Of a stretch of 10,783 nt of DNA, positions 1 to 7,079 are shown in pieces. The translations under genes were made by a program, and so were the position numbers. Position 1 is the stretch's first letter; each line of letters starts with the position of its first letter. The DNA is from CAMCXT01 sp046302715 (GTDB taxonomy: Bacteria > Bacteroidota > Bacteroidia > M30B66). A model generated the notes under the pieces. The model was not told the DNA's origin and searched no databases. It was given only the letters and a program-made list of their open reading frames with translations. The stretch lies in NCBI GenBank assembly GCA_046302715.1, contig JBKCHQ010000175.1, positions 1 to 10,783 of the forward strand. The letters are read 5' to 3'.

Positions 1-577
1 CCACCAGGTCAAGGTTAAACGCCGATGGATTTTGATGATGATGGTAATTGCCCATGGCAGGATGCCCTTTGATACAATCGAATCCAACACGTTCGGCTAC
101 CACAGCATCCCTGTTCCACACATTATCGCCCGGAGGGCCAAGCGGACCGCCGCCTAAGCTTTGGGTGGAGTTGCGCCACGAAACACCATCGCGGTAATCA
201 AACAAGGCTACACCGTTAATAAATGCTCCAATGTTTCCTCCATTGGTAGGCGTTGCCGTACCCGTATTTTGCTGTGGATTTAGCGGGAATTTAAAATAGC
301 CCGATTGCGGTTGTGCAATTGACGGATTGCCGTCTAAGAAGGGTCCCGTTGGGTAGGCTGGAATGCCGAAGCTAGCCACATACACCCAATTTGTTGAGTA
401 TTGAACACTCTGCACATTGGCAGCCGTAGCATCCTGAATAGGCGTAGGATTGTTGTCTACGTAGTGACTACCGGTTATTCCGCTAAGATTTTGTAGCCAG
501 GAAGTAATGGCAGGGCTCAATTGCGCCTGTGCACCAAGAGACGCTCCTATTAATAGCGTGAGCAAAGTTTTTTTCAT
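1..577 (-). CDS. YHYH-domain secreted protein, C-terminus missing at window edge
   Basis: The 192 visible residues start with a short signal peptide (Lys-Lys, then a Leu-rich core, ending near AQA at 16-18), so the product is exported. The YHYH family signature follows: a GAFINGVALFDY segment (117-128), VWNRDAVVAERVGFDC (153-168) and GHPAMGNYHHH (171-181), where the name-giving Tyr-His-Tyr-His reads Tyr-His-His-His. The biochemical role of this family is not established; the dense His/Tyr cluster suggests metal binding, which is inference. The start is the ATG at 577, 3 bases after the peroxidase stop codon, so it is probably the last visible gene of the receptor-MbnP-peroxidase operon. Its placement suggests a periplasmic or surface role in the same copper/redox process. 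The C-terminus, and any type IX secretion tail, lies outside the window. Family assignment is fairly sure; function is unknown. Confidence 0.82.
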   Translation of the reverse strand, partial: MKKTLLTLLIGASLGAQAQLSPAITSWLQNLSGITGSHYVDNNPTPIQDATAANVQSVQYSTNWVYVASFGIPAYPTGPFLDGNPSIAQPQSGYFKFPLNPQQNTGTATPTNGGNIGAFINGVALFDYRDGVSWRNSTQSLGGGPLGPPGDNVWNRDAVVAERVGFDCIKGHPAMGNYHHHQNPSAFNLDLV

Positions 578-580
578 GGG

Positions 581-1603
581 TTATTTATTGGGTTTTAACA
601 GGGTGTTTCGAGGAAAAGCATATTGGGGATTATATACAAAGGATGAGTCGTTGAGGCACAGCAGAAATGCAATAAGATCGGTGCGTTCAGCTGAATTGAG
701 CTGAAATCCTTCGCCAATGAGCTCGTCGGTATTGCCGGTGTTTCCTGCAGGAGCCGAATAATGCCGCAGCACTTGATTTAAATTATCGAACCGCCCGTCG
801 TGCATGTAGGGATAGGTATAGCTAAGATTGCGTAAGGATGGGATTTTAAAACGATAACGGTCGATAGTTTTTAAACTTACGGCTACTCTTCCGCTGTCTT
901 GAAGATTGGTGTCAACCGCCAATCCATTGTTTCTAAATTCGTTTGCAAAGAATAAGGGTTCGGTATGACAGCCGTTGCAGTGCTTTTGAAACAAAGCATA
1001 CCCTCTTTGTTCCTGCTCATTAAATGCGGCTTGCCCATGTTTTACACGATCGTATTTCGATTGCCAGCTTCTTAAGTTCAGAAGAAAGCTTCCCAAGGCA
1101 TGCAAAAAGTTTCGGGAATCCAGCACCCGAGTACCATAGGCCGCTTCGGATAAGTCTTGGTACAATGTACTTTCGTTAAGCTTGTGTAATGTTGCGGCTA
1201 AGGTGCTGCCCATTTCGTCGGGGTGGCTTAGGGGTGCTAATGCTTGCATTTCGATATTGTTTACGGCACCATCCCACATAAATTCCTTTTGCCAGGCCAG
1301 ATTAAACAGGGCAGGCGCATTGCGTTTTCCTATACGGTCGTTGATGCCGTGGCTGGTGCGGTGGTCGCTATGTGCAAAGCCGTTGTACACCGAGTGGCAA
1401 TTAGCACAAGAAATGCTACCATCGGCCGATAGTATGGGATCGTAGAACAATGCACGCCCCAATTCAATCAGTTCTTGGTCGCTGTGAGTGTTGGGTAATG
1501 ACTTCAGGGGTTGAGGAAAATAGTCGGGAGCTACTTCCTGCTCAATCAAAGTTTGAGTGCCAATACCTGTTAAGGCCAACAGCAGAATCCAAAAGGCTTT
1601 CAT
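581..1603 (-). CDS. Di-heme cytochrome c peroxidase family protein, MbnH/MauG-like
   Basis: This 340-residue protein has an N-terminal signal sequence (about 1-20) and two c-type heme sites, CANCH at 66-70 and CNGCH at 209-213, the layout of bacterial di-heme peroxidases of usual length. A conserved MWDG (109-112) carries the tryptophan expected between the hemes. The C-terminal YMHDGRF segment (266-272) leads into HY at 281-282; by position Tyr282 falls where MauG-type enzymes have an axial tyrosine and classical peroxidases a methionine (my alignment by eye). It overlaps the upstream MbnP gene by ATGA, indicating translational coupling. Known MbnH enzymes are MauG relatives that oxidise a tryptophan of MbnP to kynurenine. 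I infer that job here, in the periplasm, rather than simple peroxide detoxification. A plain cytochrome c peroxidase is the alternative. Confidence 0.9.
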   Translation of the reverse strand: MKAFWILLLALTGIGTQTLIEQEVAPDYFPQPLKSLPNTHSDQELIELGRALFYDPILSADGSISCANCHSVYNGFAHSDHRTSHGINDRIGKRNAPALFNLAWQKEFMWDGAVNNIEMQALAPLSHPDEMGSTLAATLHKLNESTLYQDLSEAAYGTRVLDSRNFLHALGSFLLNLRSWQSKYDRVKHGQAAFNEQEQRGYALFQKHCNGCHTEPLFFANEFRNNGLAVDTNLQDSGRVAVSLKTIDRYRFKIPSLRNLSYTYPYMHDGRFDNLNQVLRHYSAPAGNTGNTDELIGEGFQLNSAERTDLIAFLLCLNDSSFVYNPQYAFPRNTLLKPNK

Positions 1604-2289
1604 GGTTCTAACTTTATAGCATCTGTAATGATTTCGGCCATTTTGCGTGCCTGTGGACCGGGCGACATTACCGAAGGTTTATTTAAGAACACCTCCGATT
1701 CCAGCAGCGTATCTAAATAAAAGCGCAGGGTGTTGCATCCCGTTTTACGGCTAAATCCACGTGCGATTATACATTGGTTTTCGCCCCGATAGCCCCCCAA
1801 ATGCAGGGTAAATGGCATTTGAGTTTCCTTGAGTTTTTCATCGTTTAATAAGTGCCCCTCAAATTTTAAATGGATATAACCGCTTTGCCAGGTCCAATAA
1901 AATCCGTGGATGGGGTCGAGGTCGCTTGGTAAGGGGCCTTGTTCCTGTATAACGCTGTCTATACCCAGCGTAAAGGCGATAGAATCACATTGCAATGGTA
2001 TGGATAACTTTTGAGGGTTTTCGCACACGTGAATCAGCAGCGGCTCGGTATTTTCATGAATCAGCGTTCCTTGCCCATAGAATTTTAGATGGCTGATGTA
2101 AAACGAAAACCGATCTACGATGATGTCTTTTCCGGGTTCTATAGGCATGCGGTTTCCGCAGATTATATCCGAATTTGACACACTCAGCCTGAAAAGCAAA
2201 GAATCGTCTGCAGTGGCCCGTAACGCCCATGCGTTAAAAACAAAACCCAAACAGCATAAAAATGCCTTACTACGCTTAAAGTAATTCAT
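1600..2289 (-). CDS. MbnP-family copper-binding periplasmic protein
   Basis: The 229-residue product has an N-terminal hydrophobic export signal (about 8-23) and the MbnP fold signature: FSFYISHLKFY (61-71), DLDPIHGFYWTWQSGYIHLK (123-142), an HLGGYRG turn (163-169) and a C-terminal helix with PQARKMAEII (212-221). The WTW at 132-134 sits in the most conserved part of the family. In characterised MbnP a tryptophan is converted to kynurenine by the partner enzyme MbnH, and this modification is needed for copper binding; the target here is likely one of these tryptophans (inference). The ATG at 2289 is preceded, ten bases away, by a GGAGG motif that lies in a hairpin. The ATGA overlap with the peroxidase gene supports a working pair. 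No methanobactin precursor is visible, so the source of copper or ligand is unknown. Confidence 0.85.
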   Translation of the reverse strand: MNYFKRSKAFLCCLGFVFNAWALRATADDSLLFRLSVSNSDIICGNRMPIEPGKDIIVDRFSFYISHLKFYGQGTLIHENTEPLLIHVCENPQKLSIPLQCDSIAFTLGIDSVIQEQGPLPSDLDPIHGFYWTWQSGYIHLKFEGHLLNDEKLKETQMPFTLHLGGYRGENQCIIARGFSRKTGCNTLRFYLDTLLESEVFLNKPSVMSPGPQARKMAEIITDAIKLEP

Positions 2290-2291
2290 GA

Positions 2292-2328
2292 AAACCTAAC
2301 CTCCGACATCGTATCGAAGTTAGGGTTT
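2292..2328 (-). promoter_or_regulatory. Intergenic hairpin covering the MbnP Shine-Dalgarno motif
   Basis: On the minus strand this reads AAACC(C)TAAC-TTCGA, a 7-base loop, then TCGG(A)GGTTAGGTTT. It pairs over about 14 bp with one bulged base on each arm and one G-U pair. The descending arm contains GGAGG (complement of 2300-2304), the likely ribosome binding site for the MbnP start at 2289. The structure lies between the receptor stop (2340) and MbnP start, so it could tune the receptor:MbnP ratio, act as an attenuator, or simply be a stable processing hairpin. There is no long U tract, so a strong terminator is unlikely. The 5' arm can also pair with an upstream TAGGG (2321-2337), giving a competing fold. 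Confidence 0.45.
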
Positions 2329-2339
2329 AAATCCCTAAA

Positions 2340-4640
2340 TTAAAATTTAAAGTTCACCCCCAGATTCCAGAGAATGGGGAGCTGGTTTATTCGTTCAAAT
2401 TTTACCCGATCGAAATAGAAAATATTATCGCGGTTATAGGCATTTGTAGCCCCGGCTGTAATTTCAAACATGCTGCGCTCGCCGGTAACGATAGTTTTCT
2501 TGAGGTTAATATCCAAGCGATGATAGGCAGGTAATCGACCTCCGTTAAGTGGACCAAACGCGGTGCCCAGTGTACCGTTGGTGCCTGTGTAGTCTGATCC
2601 TAAATTGCCGGGCAGTGTAAAGTTCTCGTAAAAACCTTGCGTTTGGGTGAAGGGGAAGCCTGAACCGTAGTTCCAGCGGGCACTGAATTCCCAGTCAACT
2701 TGTTTTCCGAAGGTGTATGAAACCAAAAGATTCACATTGTGGCGGCGGTCCCAAACGGGGGCATATTTCTGTATCTCGTCTTCGCGGGTTACCTGCATTA
2801 GGGAGTAAACGGCCCAGCAGTAAAGGCGCTTGTATTCATATTTCAACACCATATCCACTCCACGCGAAATACCTTTTTCGATGATGTAATCCGATTTGAG
2901 AATGTCGGGTTTGTCGGCATTAACGGGCGTATCGTCGTAAAGCTTGTTTCGGTTAATGTTGGTAAGCTGATCGAAGTTGAAATAATAGGCTTCGGTATTC
3001 CATTTCAGGTATTTACCCAAATTGGCTTCAAAACCACCAATAAAATGCCATGCTTTCTGCAGTTTAGAATTAACCTTCTCTCCTTTATAGCTGTCAGGCG
3101 CATTGTCGGGTGCCGACAAAAATCCGTAAAACAGATTCACTACATCGCGATCCGAAACACCTGCCAGTAAGTTTTGCGAATAACGGCCCAAGGCACCTTT
3201 TAAACGGAAGTTTTCGCTAACGTTGAATTTTGCACCCAAACGGGGTTCGGGCGAAATATCGGATAGTGATGCATAGTATTGAATGCGCATGCTGGGCTCA
3301 AGAACCAAATTGCCCAAAATGGCACGGTATTTTGCATAAACGCCAAGTTCAGAGGTGTTTTCAACCTGTGCAATTTTACGATTGAGCTCGTTGTAAAAGG
3401 TGAAGTCGGTAGAAAATCCGATGGTTTCAACCCCCCATTGAAAGTCGTTCTTGCCAAAAAAGTATTTGAAGTTAAGCCCCAGATTAAATCCGTTAATACG
3501 GCTCGAGCGTGATGGTCTGCTGGCTTCATCTAAACGAATGGTATAGTCTGAGTAGCTCATGTACCCATCGAAAGCAAAATTGCTATTGGCCGGAATAATC
3601 ACAAAATTGGCTCCGCCTCCGTAGGTGTCCCAGTTCAAGTCCTGCAGACTGCGGTATCGCACTTTGTCGCTAAACCTAAACCCCGAAAGGCCGAGTTTAT
3701 TTCCGGTATTGCCATTGAACGATACTTTGCCGTATAAATCGGTAAAGTTAAAGGGCAGACCGGCAGTATCTACATAGGGATAAAAGGTTTCGGCCGTTTG
3801 CTTTAAATACGATGTGCGCCCACTGAGCAGGAAGGTGGTTGAGCTTCCATTATCATCGGTCTGTTTCTTGAGGGGGCCCTCGAGCTGAATTTTAGAAACG
3901 AAGGGCGATGCAGAAACCTTACCACGCAGATTTTTCTTGTCTCCGTCTTTGGTGGTAATTTTCATGATGGAAGACACCCGCCCGCCGTATTCGGCGCCAA
4001 AGCCGCCGGTGTAAACATCCGTATTTCTTATCACATCGGTATCAAACACCGAGAACAAGCCGATGGAGTGAAAAGGATTATAAATAATCATTCCATCGAG
4101 CAATACTTTGTTTTGTACGGGCGAGCCTCCTCGTATGTAAAGCTGTCCACCTTGGTCGCCTGTAAATGTAACCCCGGGCAACACTTGCAGGTATTGCGCC
4201 AAATCAGGCTCTGCACCAATGGTGGGCAGGCGATTCATTTCTTTGGAGGTAATGGTGGTAACAGAGGTACCCACACGTGTTTTTTCGTTTTCTTTCTCGC
4301 TGCTTATTTCAAACTCCTTTAGCATCATTTCTTTTTCGCTGATGGTTAGGTTTTGCGAAAGCAATTGCCCTGCACTCACACTGATGCTTTTCTCGAGCCC
4401 TTCAAATCCTATAGCATTTATGGAAAGTACATAATTGCCTGCGGGAACTTTGGTGATGGAGTAAAAGCCGTTAACGTCGGTTTGAGCACCCAGGCTGGTG
4501 CCCTTTAAAAATACGTTGGTAAAAATTACCGGCTCACCATTTTTCTTGTTGTACACAAAGCCTCTAACTGTGGCAAGTTGTGCTTGAGCAGCTAAAATAA
4601 GTAACAGTGAGCAAACCAGCAGTAAATAACGTTTCGGCAT
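2340..4640 (-). CDS. TonB-dependent outer-membrane receptor with carboxypeptidase-regulatory-like domain
   Basis: This 766-residue protein has a signal peptide (1-20, ending AQAQ), an N-terminal carboxypeptidase-regulatory-like beta-sandwich (about 24-105, with the typical DVNGFYSI and PAGNYVL strands), a plug domain (about 120-235, including LYIRGG and KVLLDGMIIYNPFHSIGLFS) and a beta-barrel ending in the terminal phenylalanine expected of outer-membrane barrels (NFKF). Length and layout are normal for Bacteroidota receptors. Such receptors import scarce ligands such as metal chelates, vitamins or peptides using TonB energy. It is not of the SusC type and no SusD partner is adjacent. Being first in the gene set with MbnP and an MbnH-like enzyme, it plausibly moves copper or a copper chelate; the substrate is inferred only from context. 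The start at 4640 is chosen because the signal peptide begins there and a TAnnTTTG box lies just upstream. Confidence 0.93.
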   Translation of the reverse strand: MPKRYLLLVCSLLLILAAQAQLATVRGFVYNKKNGEPVIFTNVFLKGTSLGAQTDVNGFYSITKVPAGNYVLSINAIGFEGLEKSISVSAGQLLSQNLTISEKEMMLKEFEISSEKENEKTRVGTSVTTITSKEMNRLPTIGAEPDLAQYLQVLPGVTFTGDQGGQLYIRGGSPVQNKVLLDGMIIYNPFHSIGLFSVFDTDVIRNTDVYTGGFGAEYGGRVSSIMKITTKDGDKKNLRGKVSASPFVSKIQLEGPLKKQTDDNGSSTTFLLSGRTSYLKQTAETFYPYVDTAGLPFNFTDLYGKVSFNGNTGNKLGLSGFRFSDKVRYRSLQDLNWDTYGGGANFVIIPANSNFAFDGYMSYSDYTIRLDEASRPSRSSRINGFNLGLNFKYFFGKNDFQWGVETIGFSTDFTFYNELNRKIAQVENTSELGVYAKYRAILGNLVLEPSMRIQYYASLSDISPEPRLGAKFNVSENFRLKGALGRYSQNLLAGVSDRDVVNLFYGFLSAPDNAPDSYKGEKVNSKLQKAWHFIGGFEANLGKYLKWNTEAYYFNFDQLTNINRNKLYDDTPVNADKPDILKSDYIIEKGISRGVDMVLKYEYKRLYCWAVYSLMQVTREDEIQKYAPVWDRRHNVNLLVSYTFGKQVDWEFSARWNYGSGFPFTQTQGFYENFTLPGNLGSDYTGTNGTLGTAFGPLNGGRLPAYHRLDINLKKTIVTGERSMFEITAGATNAYNRDNIFYFDRVKFERINQLPILWNLGVNFKF

Positions 4641-4660
4641 CAGGGGTATTTTGGGAGCGC

Positions 4661-4668
4661 CAAATATA
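4661..4668 (-). promoter_or_regulatory. Candidate Bacteroidota -7 box for the receptor operon
   Basis: The minus strand reads TATATTTG, an exact match to the TAnnTTTG -7 element of Bacteroidota promoters, about 20 bases upstream of the receptor ATG. I see no clear TTG at the standard spacing, so a weak or activator-dependent promoter is possible. The 118-base gap between the ceramidase and receptor genes otherwise holds only the palindrome at 4708-4720. Confidence 0.45.
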
Positions 4669-4707
4669 ATGGCTTTTATTAACTAAGGAACAGGAACAAT
4701 TATTGAG

Positions 4708-4720
4708 ATTTGTAACAAAT
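4708..4720. promoter_or_regulatory. 13-bp palindrome upstream of the receptor, possible operator
   Basis: ATTTGT-A-ACAAAT is a perfect 6-bp inverted repeat around one base, about 40 bases upstream of the candidate -7 box. Position and symmetry suit a dimeric transcription factor site, for example a metal-responsive regulator. The regulator is unknown and in AT-rich DNA such a palindrome can arise by chance. Confidence 0.3.
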
Positions 4721-4758
4721 TTTTGAAGTTCTTGTTTAAGAAATTCTTTGCTGTAGGT

Positions 4759-6477
4759 CTATGACATTGACCGCTGCTCTATGGTTCGCGCCTTTAGTTC
4801 AGTGTCTGAAAAATCTGGCGGTCTTATCGTTCCTTCGCTTTGACGCAGTACCTCGGGCTTGAGTAAATTTATGCATATGGAGTTAAATGCGGTTTGCATG
4901 GCTGCGAGGGTATATTGCCCAAAAAAGTTCATCCCACGCAGGTAGCTTGGTTCTTGATATTCCTCAAATGTGGTGGTGTAGCCGCTGTATTCGTTGGCGT
5001 TTTGGCAAATGATTACGTCGAGTATGCCCCGATTGAGCAATTTTGCCAGAATGCTTTTTTTGAGGCGTGTAGCGGCTATGGTAGTAATCTCTCCCGGAAA
5101 GGCCACAATGGCAACATCGCCGATGATTAATATTTGCAAAGGAATAATAGCTGGAAACCAAGTATGCTCCTTTAGCCCCCCGGCATTGTATTGACGTTTT
5201 AACTCTTCTCCAATATCGGAGAGGGGTAGGGGCAGCCTAAGTCGGTTGAGGTTTCTGAAACCAAGTATTCGATTTTCGTGAAGCTCGGCTAATATTTTTT
5301 TAGGGCCGTGGGCTTCGGTGAGTTTCGTAAACTCGCTGCGCGACGATTTTCGGACAAAAATGGGCAGGGTGCGCAATACATTTCGATATTTCACCCAAGA
5401 TGCAATAAGCGTGGTCGAAACGGTATCGAGGCCCGGGTTGTCCACGGGTGTTCCGTCGAGCAGTGCAAGTCCGGCCGCAGCTTGCCCACAGGCATGCGGC
5501 TTATGGTCGGGCGTAAAATCGGGTGCGCAGCCCACAGCGGAGAGGTTAAAGTATTGTTGTTCGAAGTCGATCGTGTCGTTGAGCGCAATTTGTTCGTCGG
5601 CCACTTCGAGCAGGTGTTTACTTTTTTCGAATTGCAAGAACCCGTTAAAGTAAGCACTTTTAAATTCGTCTTCGAACTTACCGCGGGGCCACCATTTAGC
5701 GCGGCCGTGATGGTTGGGCGAAATATCGGCGCAGGCCTCACACGCAAAGCCAGCCACAAAGTTGGGCTGGTCGGCCTGGTCATGCTCGAGTAGAGAAGCG
5801 GCATAGCCTTTATTATCGGAATGGATGCGGGTGTTCTCTGGCGAAATAGAGGTGCCTTGAACCCCAAACCAATTAATTACTCCTTTATGTGTCCCATCCG
5901 CACTCGCGATATGAAGCTGTTTCATCAGGCGGTCGGTAGCCAGATGGGTAGTGTTTTCGTCGCGTTGTTGCACTTCGGGGTTGCGGTTGTAGGCGTCCAA
6001 ATTGCGGTTGAAGGCAACATCGGCGTCTTCGGTAAACTCGCCGGCGTTGAGATAGAGGCTTGCCTCTTCAAGATCGTCGCAGGCTTTGAGCAATGCTTCG
6101 GCGCCTGCCTCTGCGTAGGCTTCAAAAACGGAGGGTACGAAGCCGCCGCAGCTCAAATTCATCATGGCGTAGTGACTGGTACCGCCCGGAGCGCTATGCG
6201 TGTTTTGGCCGCAGCACAGCACATTGGCATCGGTTAGTCCGGCGTCGGCATTAAGCACGTAGCAGCGTGCAATGATGTCTTTTTTGAGGTGGTGCGAAAC
6301 GGTGTAGGTTTCGAGAATAAGGATGGCATTGCGTTTTGAGCCCGATTCAAACACAAATGCTCGGGCAAAAAGATCGGTTTCGGCGCCAGCGGCTCTATGG
6401 CTCAACCGGCCGTAACCATAGAGGGGGAGCCCTTTTTTACGAAAAACTACCGGTACTCGGGCAACACCTACACGCAT
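4759..6477 (-). CDS. Neutral/alkaline ceramidase-family hydrolase, short form
   Basis: The 572-residue protein matches the N-terminal catalytic domain of neutral/alkaline ceramidases, zinc amidases that split ceramide into sphingosine and fatty acid. Landmarks in order are NTHSAPGG (92-98), NRNLDAYNRNPE (157-168), INWFGVQGTS (201-210), DNKGYA (221-226), DISPN (251-255, matching the catalytic-serine motif, Ser253), PGEITT (461-466) and YSGYTTTFEEY (497-507). His94, Glu463 and a Tyr of the last motif fit zinc ligands, but the residue usually His in the VHGTS motif is Gln207. The protein ends soon after the last motif, so the extra C-terminal domain of enzymes such as the Pseudomonas one is absent. 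No signal peptide is visible, suggesting a cytoplasmic or otherwise unusual location. It is transcribed separately from the receptor operon. Family is secure; activity and substrate are uncertain. Confidence 0.88.
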   Translation of the reverse strand: MRVGVARVPVVFRKKGLPLYGYGRLSHRAAGAETDLFARAFVFESGSKRNAILILETYTVSHHLKKDIIARCYVLNADAGLTDANVLCCGQNTHSAPGGTSHYAMMNLSCGGFVPSVFEAYAEAGAEALLKACDDLEEASLYLNAGEFTEDADVAFNRNLDAYNRNPEVQQRDENTTHLATDRLMKQLHIASADGTHKGVINWFGVQGTSISPENTRIHSDNKGYAASLLEHDQADQPNFVAGFACEACADISPNHHGRAKWWPRGKFEDEFKSAYFNGFLQFEKSKHLLEVADEQIALNDTIDFEQQYFNLSAVGCAPDFTPDHKPHACGQAAAGLALLDGTPVDNPGLDTVSTTLIASWVKYRNVLRTLPIFVRKSSRSEFTKLTEAHGPKKILAELHENRILGFRNLNRLRLPLPLSDIGEELKRQYNAGGLKEHTWFPAIIPLQILIIGDVAIVAFPGEITTIAATRLKKSILAKLLNRGILDVIICQNANEYSGYTTTFEEYQEPSYLRGMNFFGQYTLAAMQTAFNSICINLLKPEVLRQSEGTIRPPDFSDTELKARTIEQRSMS

Positions 6478-6499
6478 GCTTCTATTTACGAATGAGCTG

Positions 6500-6507
6500 C
6501 AAATTTA
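6500..6507 (-). promoter_or_regulatory. Candidate -7 box for the ceramidase-like gene
   Basis: The minus strand reads TAAATTTG, an exact TAnnTTTG match 22 bases upstream of the ATG at 6477. At the standard spacing the upstream triplet is TTT rather than TTG, so the -33 element is imperfect. Confidence 0.4.
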
Positions 6508-6604
6508 CGTTTCAAAGAGATAGCTTAAACGTATGTTGGCATTTTCGTTTATCGCTCATATTCAAAAACATAGTATAATTTAAAAATAATTTTTCGCAAG
6601 TTAT

Positions 6605-6634
6605 TTGGAGCATATCAATAAAGCTGTATTTTTG
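6605..6634 (+). promoter_or_regulatory. Bacteroidota-type promoter of tRNA-Asp
   Basis: TTG at 6605-6607 and TATTTTTG at 6627-6634 are separated by exactly 19 bases, matching the Bacteroidota consensus TTG-N19-TAnnTTTG. Transcription would begin near 6640, about 30 bases before the mature tRNA. It supports the phylum assignment. Confidence 0.7.
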
Positions 6635-6669
6635 CCGTCCCAAATGTGCAGAAATGTAGGTTTGGTTTT

Positions 6670-6743
6670 GGTTCGGTAGTTCAGCTGGTTAGAATGCCGC
6701 CCTGTCACGGCGGAGGTCGCGGGTTCGAGTCCCGTCCGGACCG
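6670..6743 (+). tRNA. tRNA-Asp (anticodon GTC)
   Basis: A full cloverleaf is visible. The acceptor stem GGTTCGG (6670-6676) pairs with CCGGACC (6736-6742) through one G-U pair, followed by discriminator G6743. The anticodon stem CCGCC/GGCGG (6697-6701, 6709-6713) encloses loop CTGTCAC with GTC at 6704-6706. The T arm holds GGGTTCGAGTCCC. The sequence is closely similar to other bacterial tRNA-Asp genes. CCA is not encoded (CAA follows the discriminator). The 3' end of this gene is the likely insertion point of the element to its right. Confidence 0.97.
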
Positions 6744-6756
6744 CAACTTAAAAATG

Positions 6757-6786
6757 AAACCCCTTGAATTTCAGGGGGTTTTGTGA
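6757..6786 (+). terminator. Rho-independent terminator after tRNA-Asp
   Basis: AAACCCCTTGA pairs with TTCAGGGGGTTT over 11 bp (6757-6767 with 6771-6781, one T-G pair) around a 3-base loop, followed directly by a T-rich tail. It lies 13 bases downstream of the tRNA. Confidence 0.8.
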
Positions 6787-6798
6787 TTTTATGGGTTG

Positions 6799-6820
6799 AT
6801 TTCCCCAACATTTCCCCAAC
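6799..6820. repeat. Perfect 11-bp tandem repeat next to the tRNA
   Basis: ATTTCCCCAAC occurs twice back to back (6799-6809 and 6810-6820), 56 bases after the tRNA end. Short direct repeats near an attachment site are typical of integrase or excisionase arm sites. That role is inferred from position only. Confidence 0.5.
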
Positions 6821-6840
6821 CAACGAAAAAGAAGTCCATT

Positions 6841-7028
6841 GTGAACTTCAATCAGGCAAGGCAGAAATTTAAAGCTACGGACGGCATCATGCAGATGGAC
6901 TTAGCCGATCTGTATCCGCTTTACATCCAATGCCGAACTGATGCCGGTCCAAGCACTTGGAAGAATTTATAATTGTGATTAAGGTGCAGGATATACTGAA
7001 TGATATTCAATTGCAGGATCATTTTTAG
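6841..7028 (+). pseudogene. Degraded reading frame, possible N-terminus of a tyrosine integrase
   Basis: From GTG 6841 a frame runs 43 codons to TAA at 6970-6972 and contains LADLYPLYIQCRTDAGPSTW. A second frame (6957-7028) then continues as LEEFIIVIKVQDILNDIQLQ before a TAG. Joined by one frameshift, the pieces resemble the core-binding domain of a tyrosine recombinase, where an 'xSTxxxY' turn is followed by a helix and a segment of the type 'I.DI....F'. Orientation away from the tRNA and closeness to it fit an integrase. No catalytic domain follows: after 7028 the plus strand has stops and then the opposing pentapeptide gene. The similarity is by eye and weak; it could be a short unrelated gene or noncoding DNA. 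The rest of 6784-7079 shows only the 11-bp repeat and two copies of TGCAGGAT near 6985 and 7012. Confidence 0.3.
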
Positions 7029-7079
7029 GCATCTAGTAGTGTGTAAAACCTTACTCTATGAACTCTATTGTTATAGCTT

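Noticed and set aside
1..4640. Methanobactin precursor or biosynthesis genes near MbnP/MbnH
   Set aside because: No short Cys-containing precursor or MbnB/MbnC-like protein is visible; gaps in this region are at most 50 bases.
5308..5867. Long open frames of about 160 codons overlapping the ceramidase-like gene on both strands
   Set aside because: They lack recognisable motifs, have low-complexity composition and lie entirely inside a gene with clear family motifs; they are shadows.
6984..7020. Direct repeat TGCAGGAT and the TGAAT-GAT-ATTCA dyad
   Set aside because: Too short in AT-rich DNA to support a specific role.
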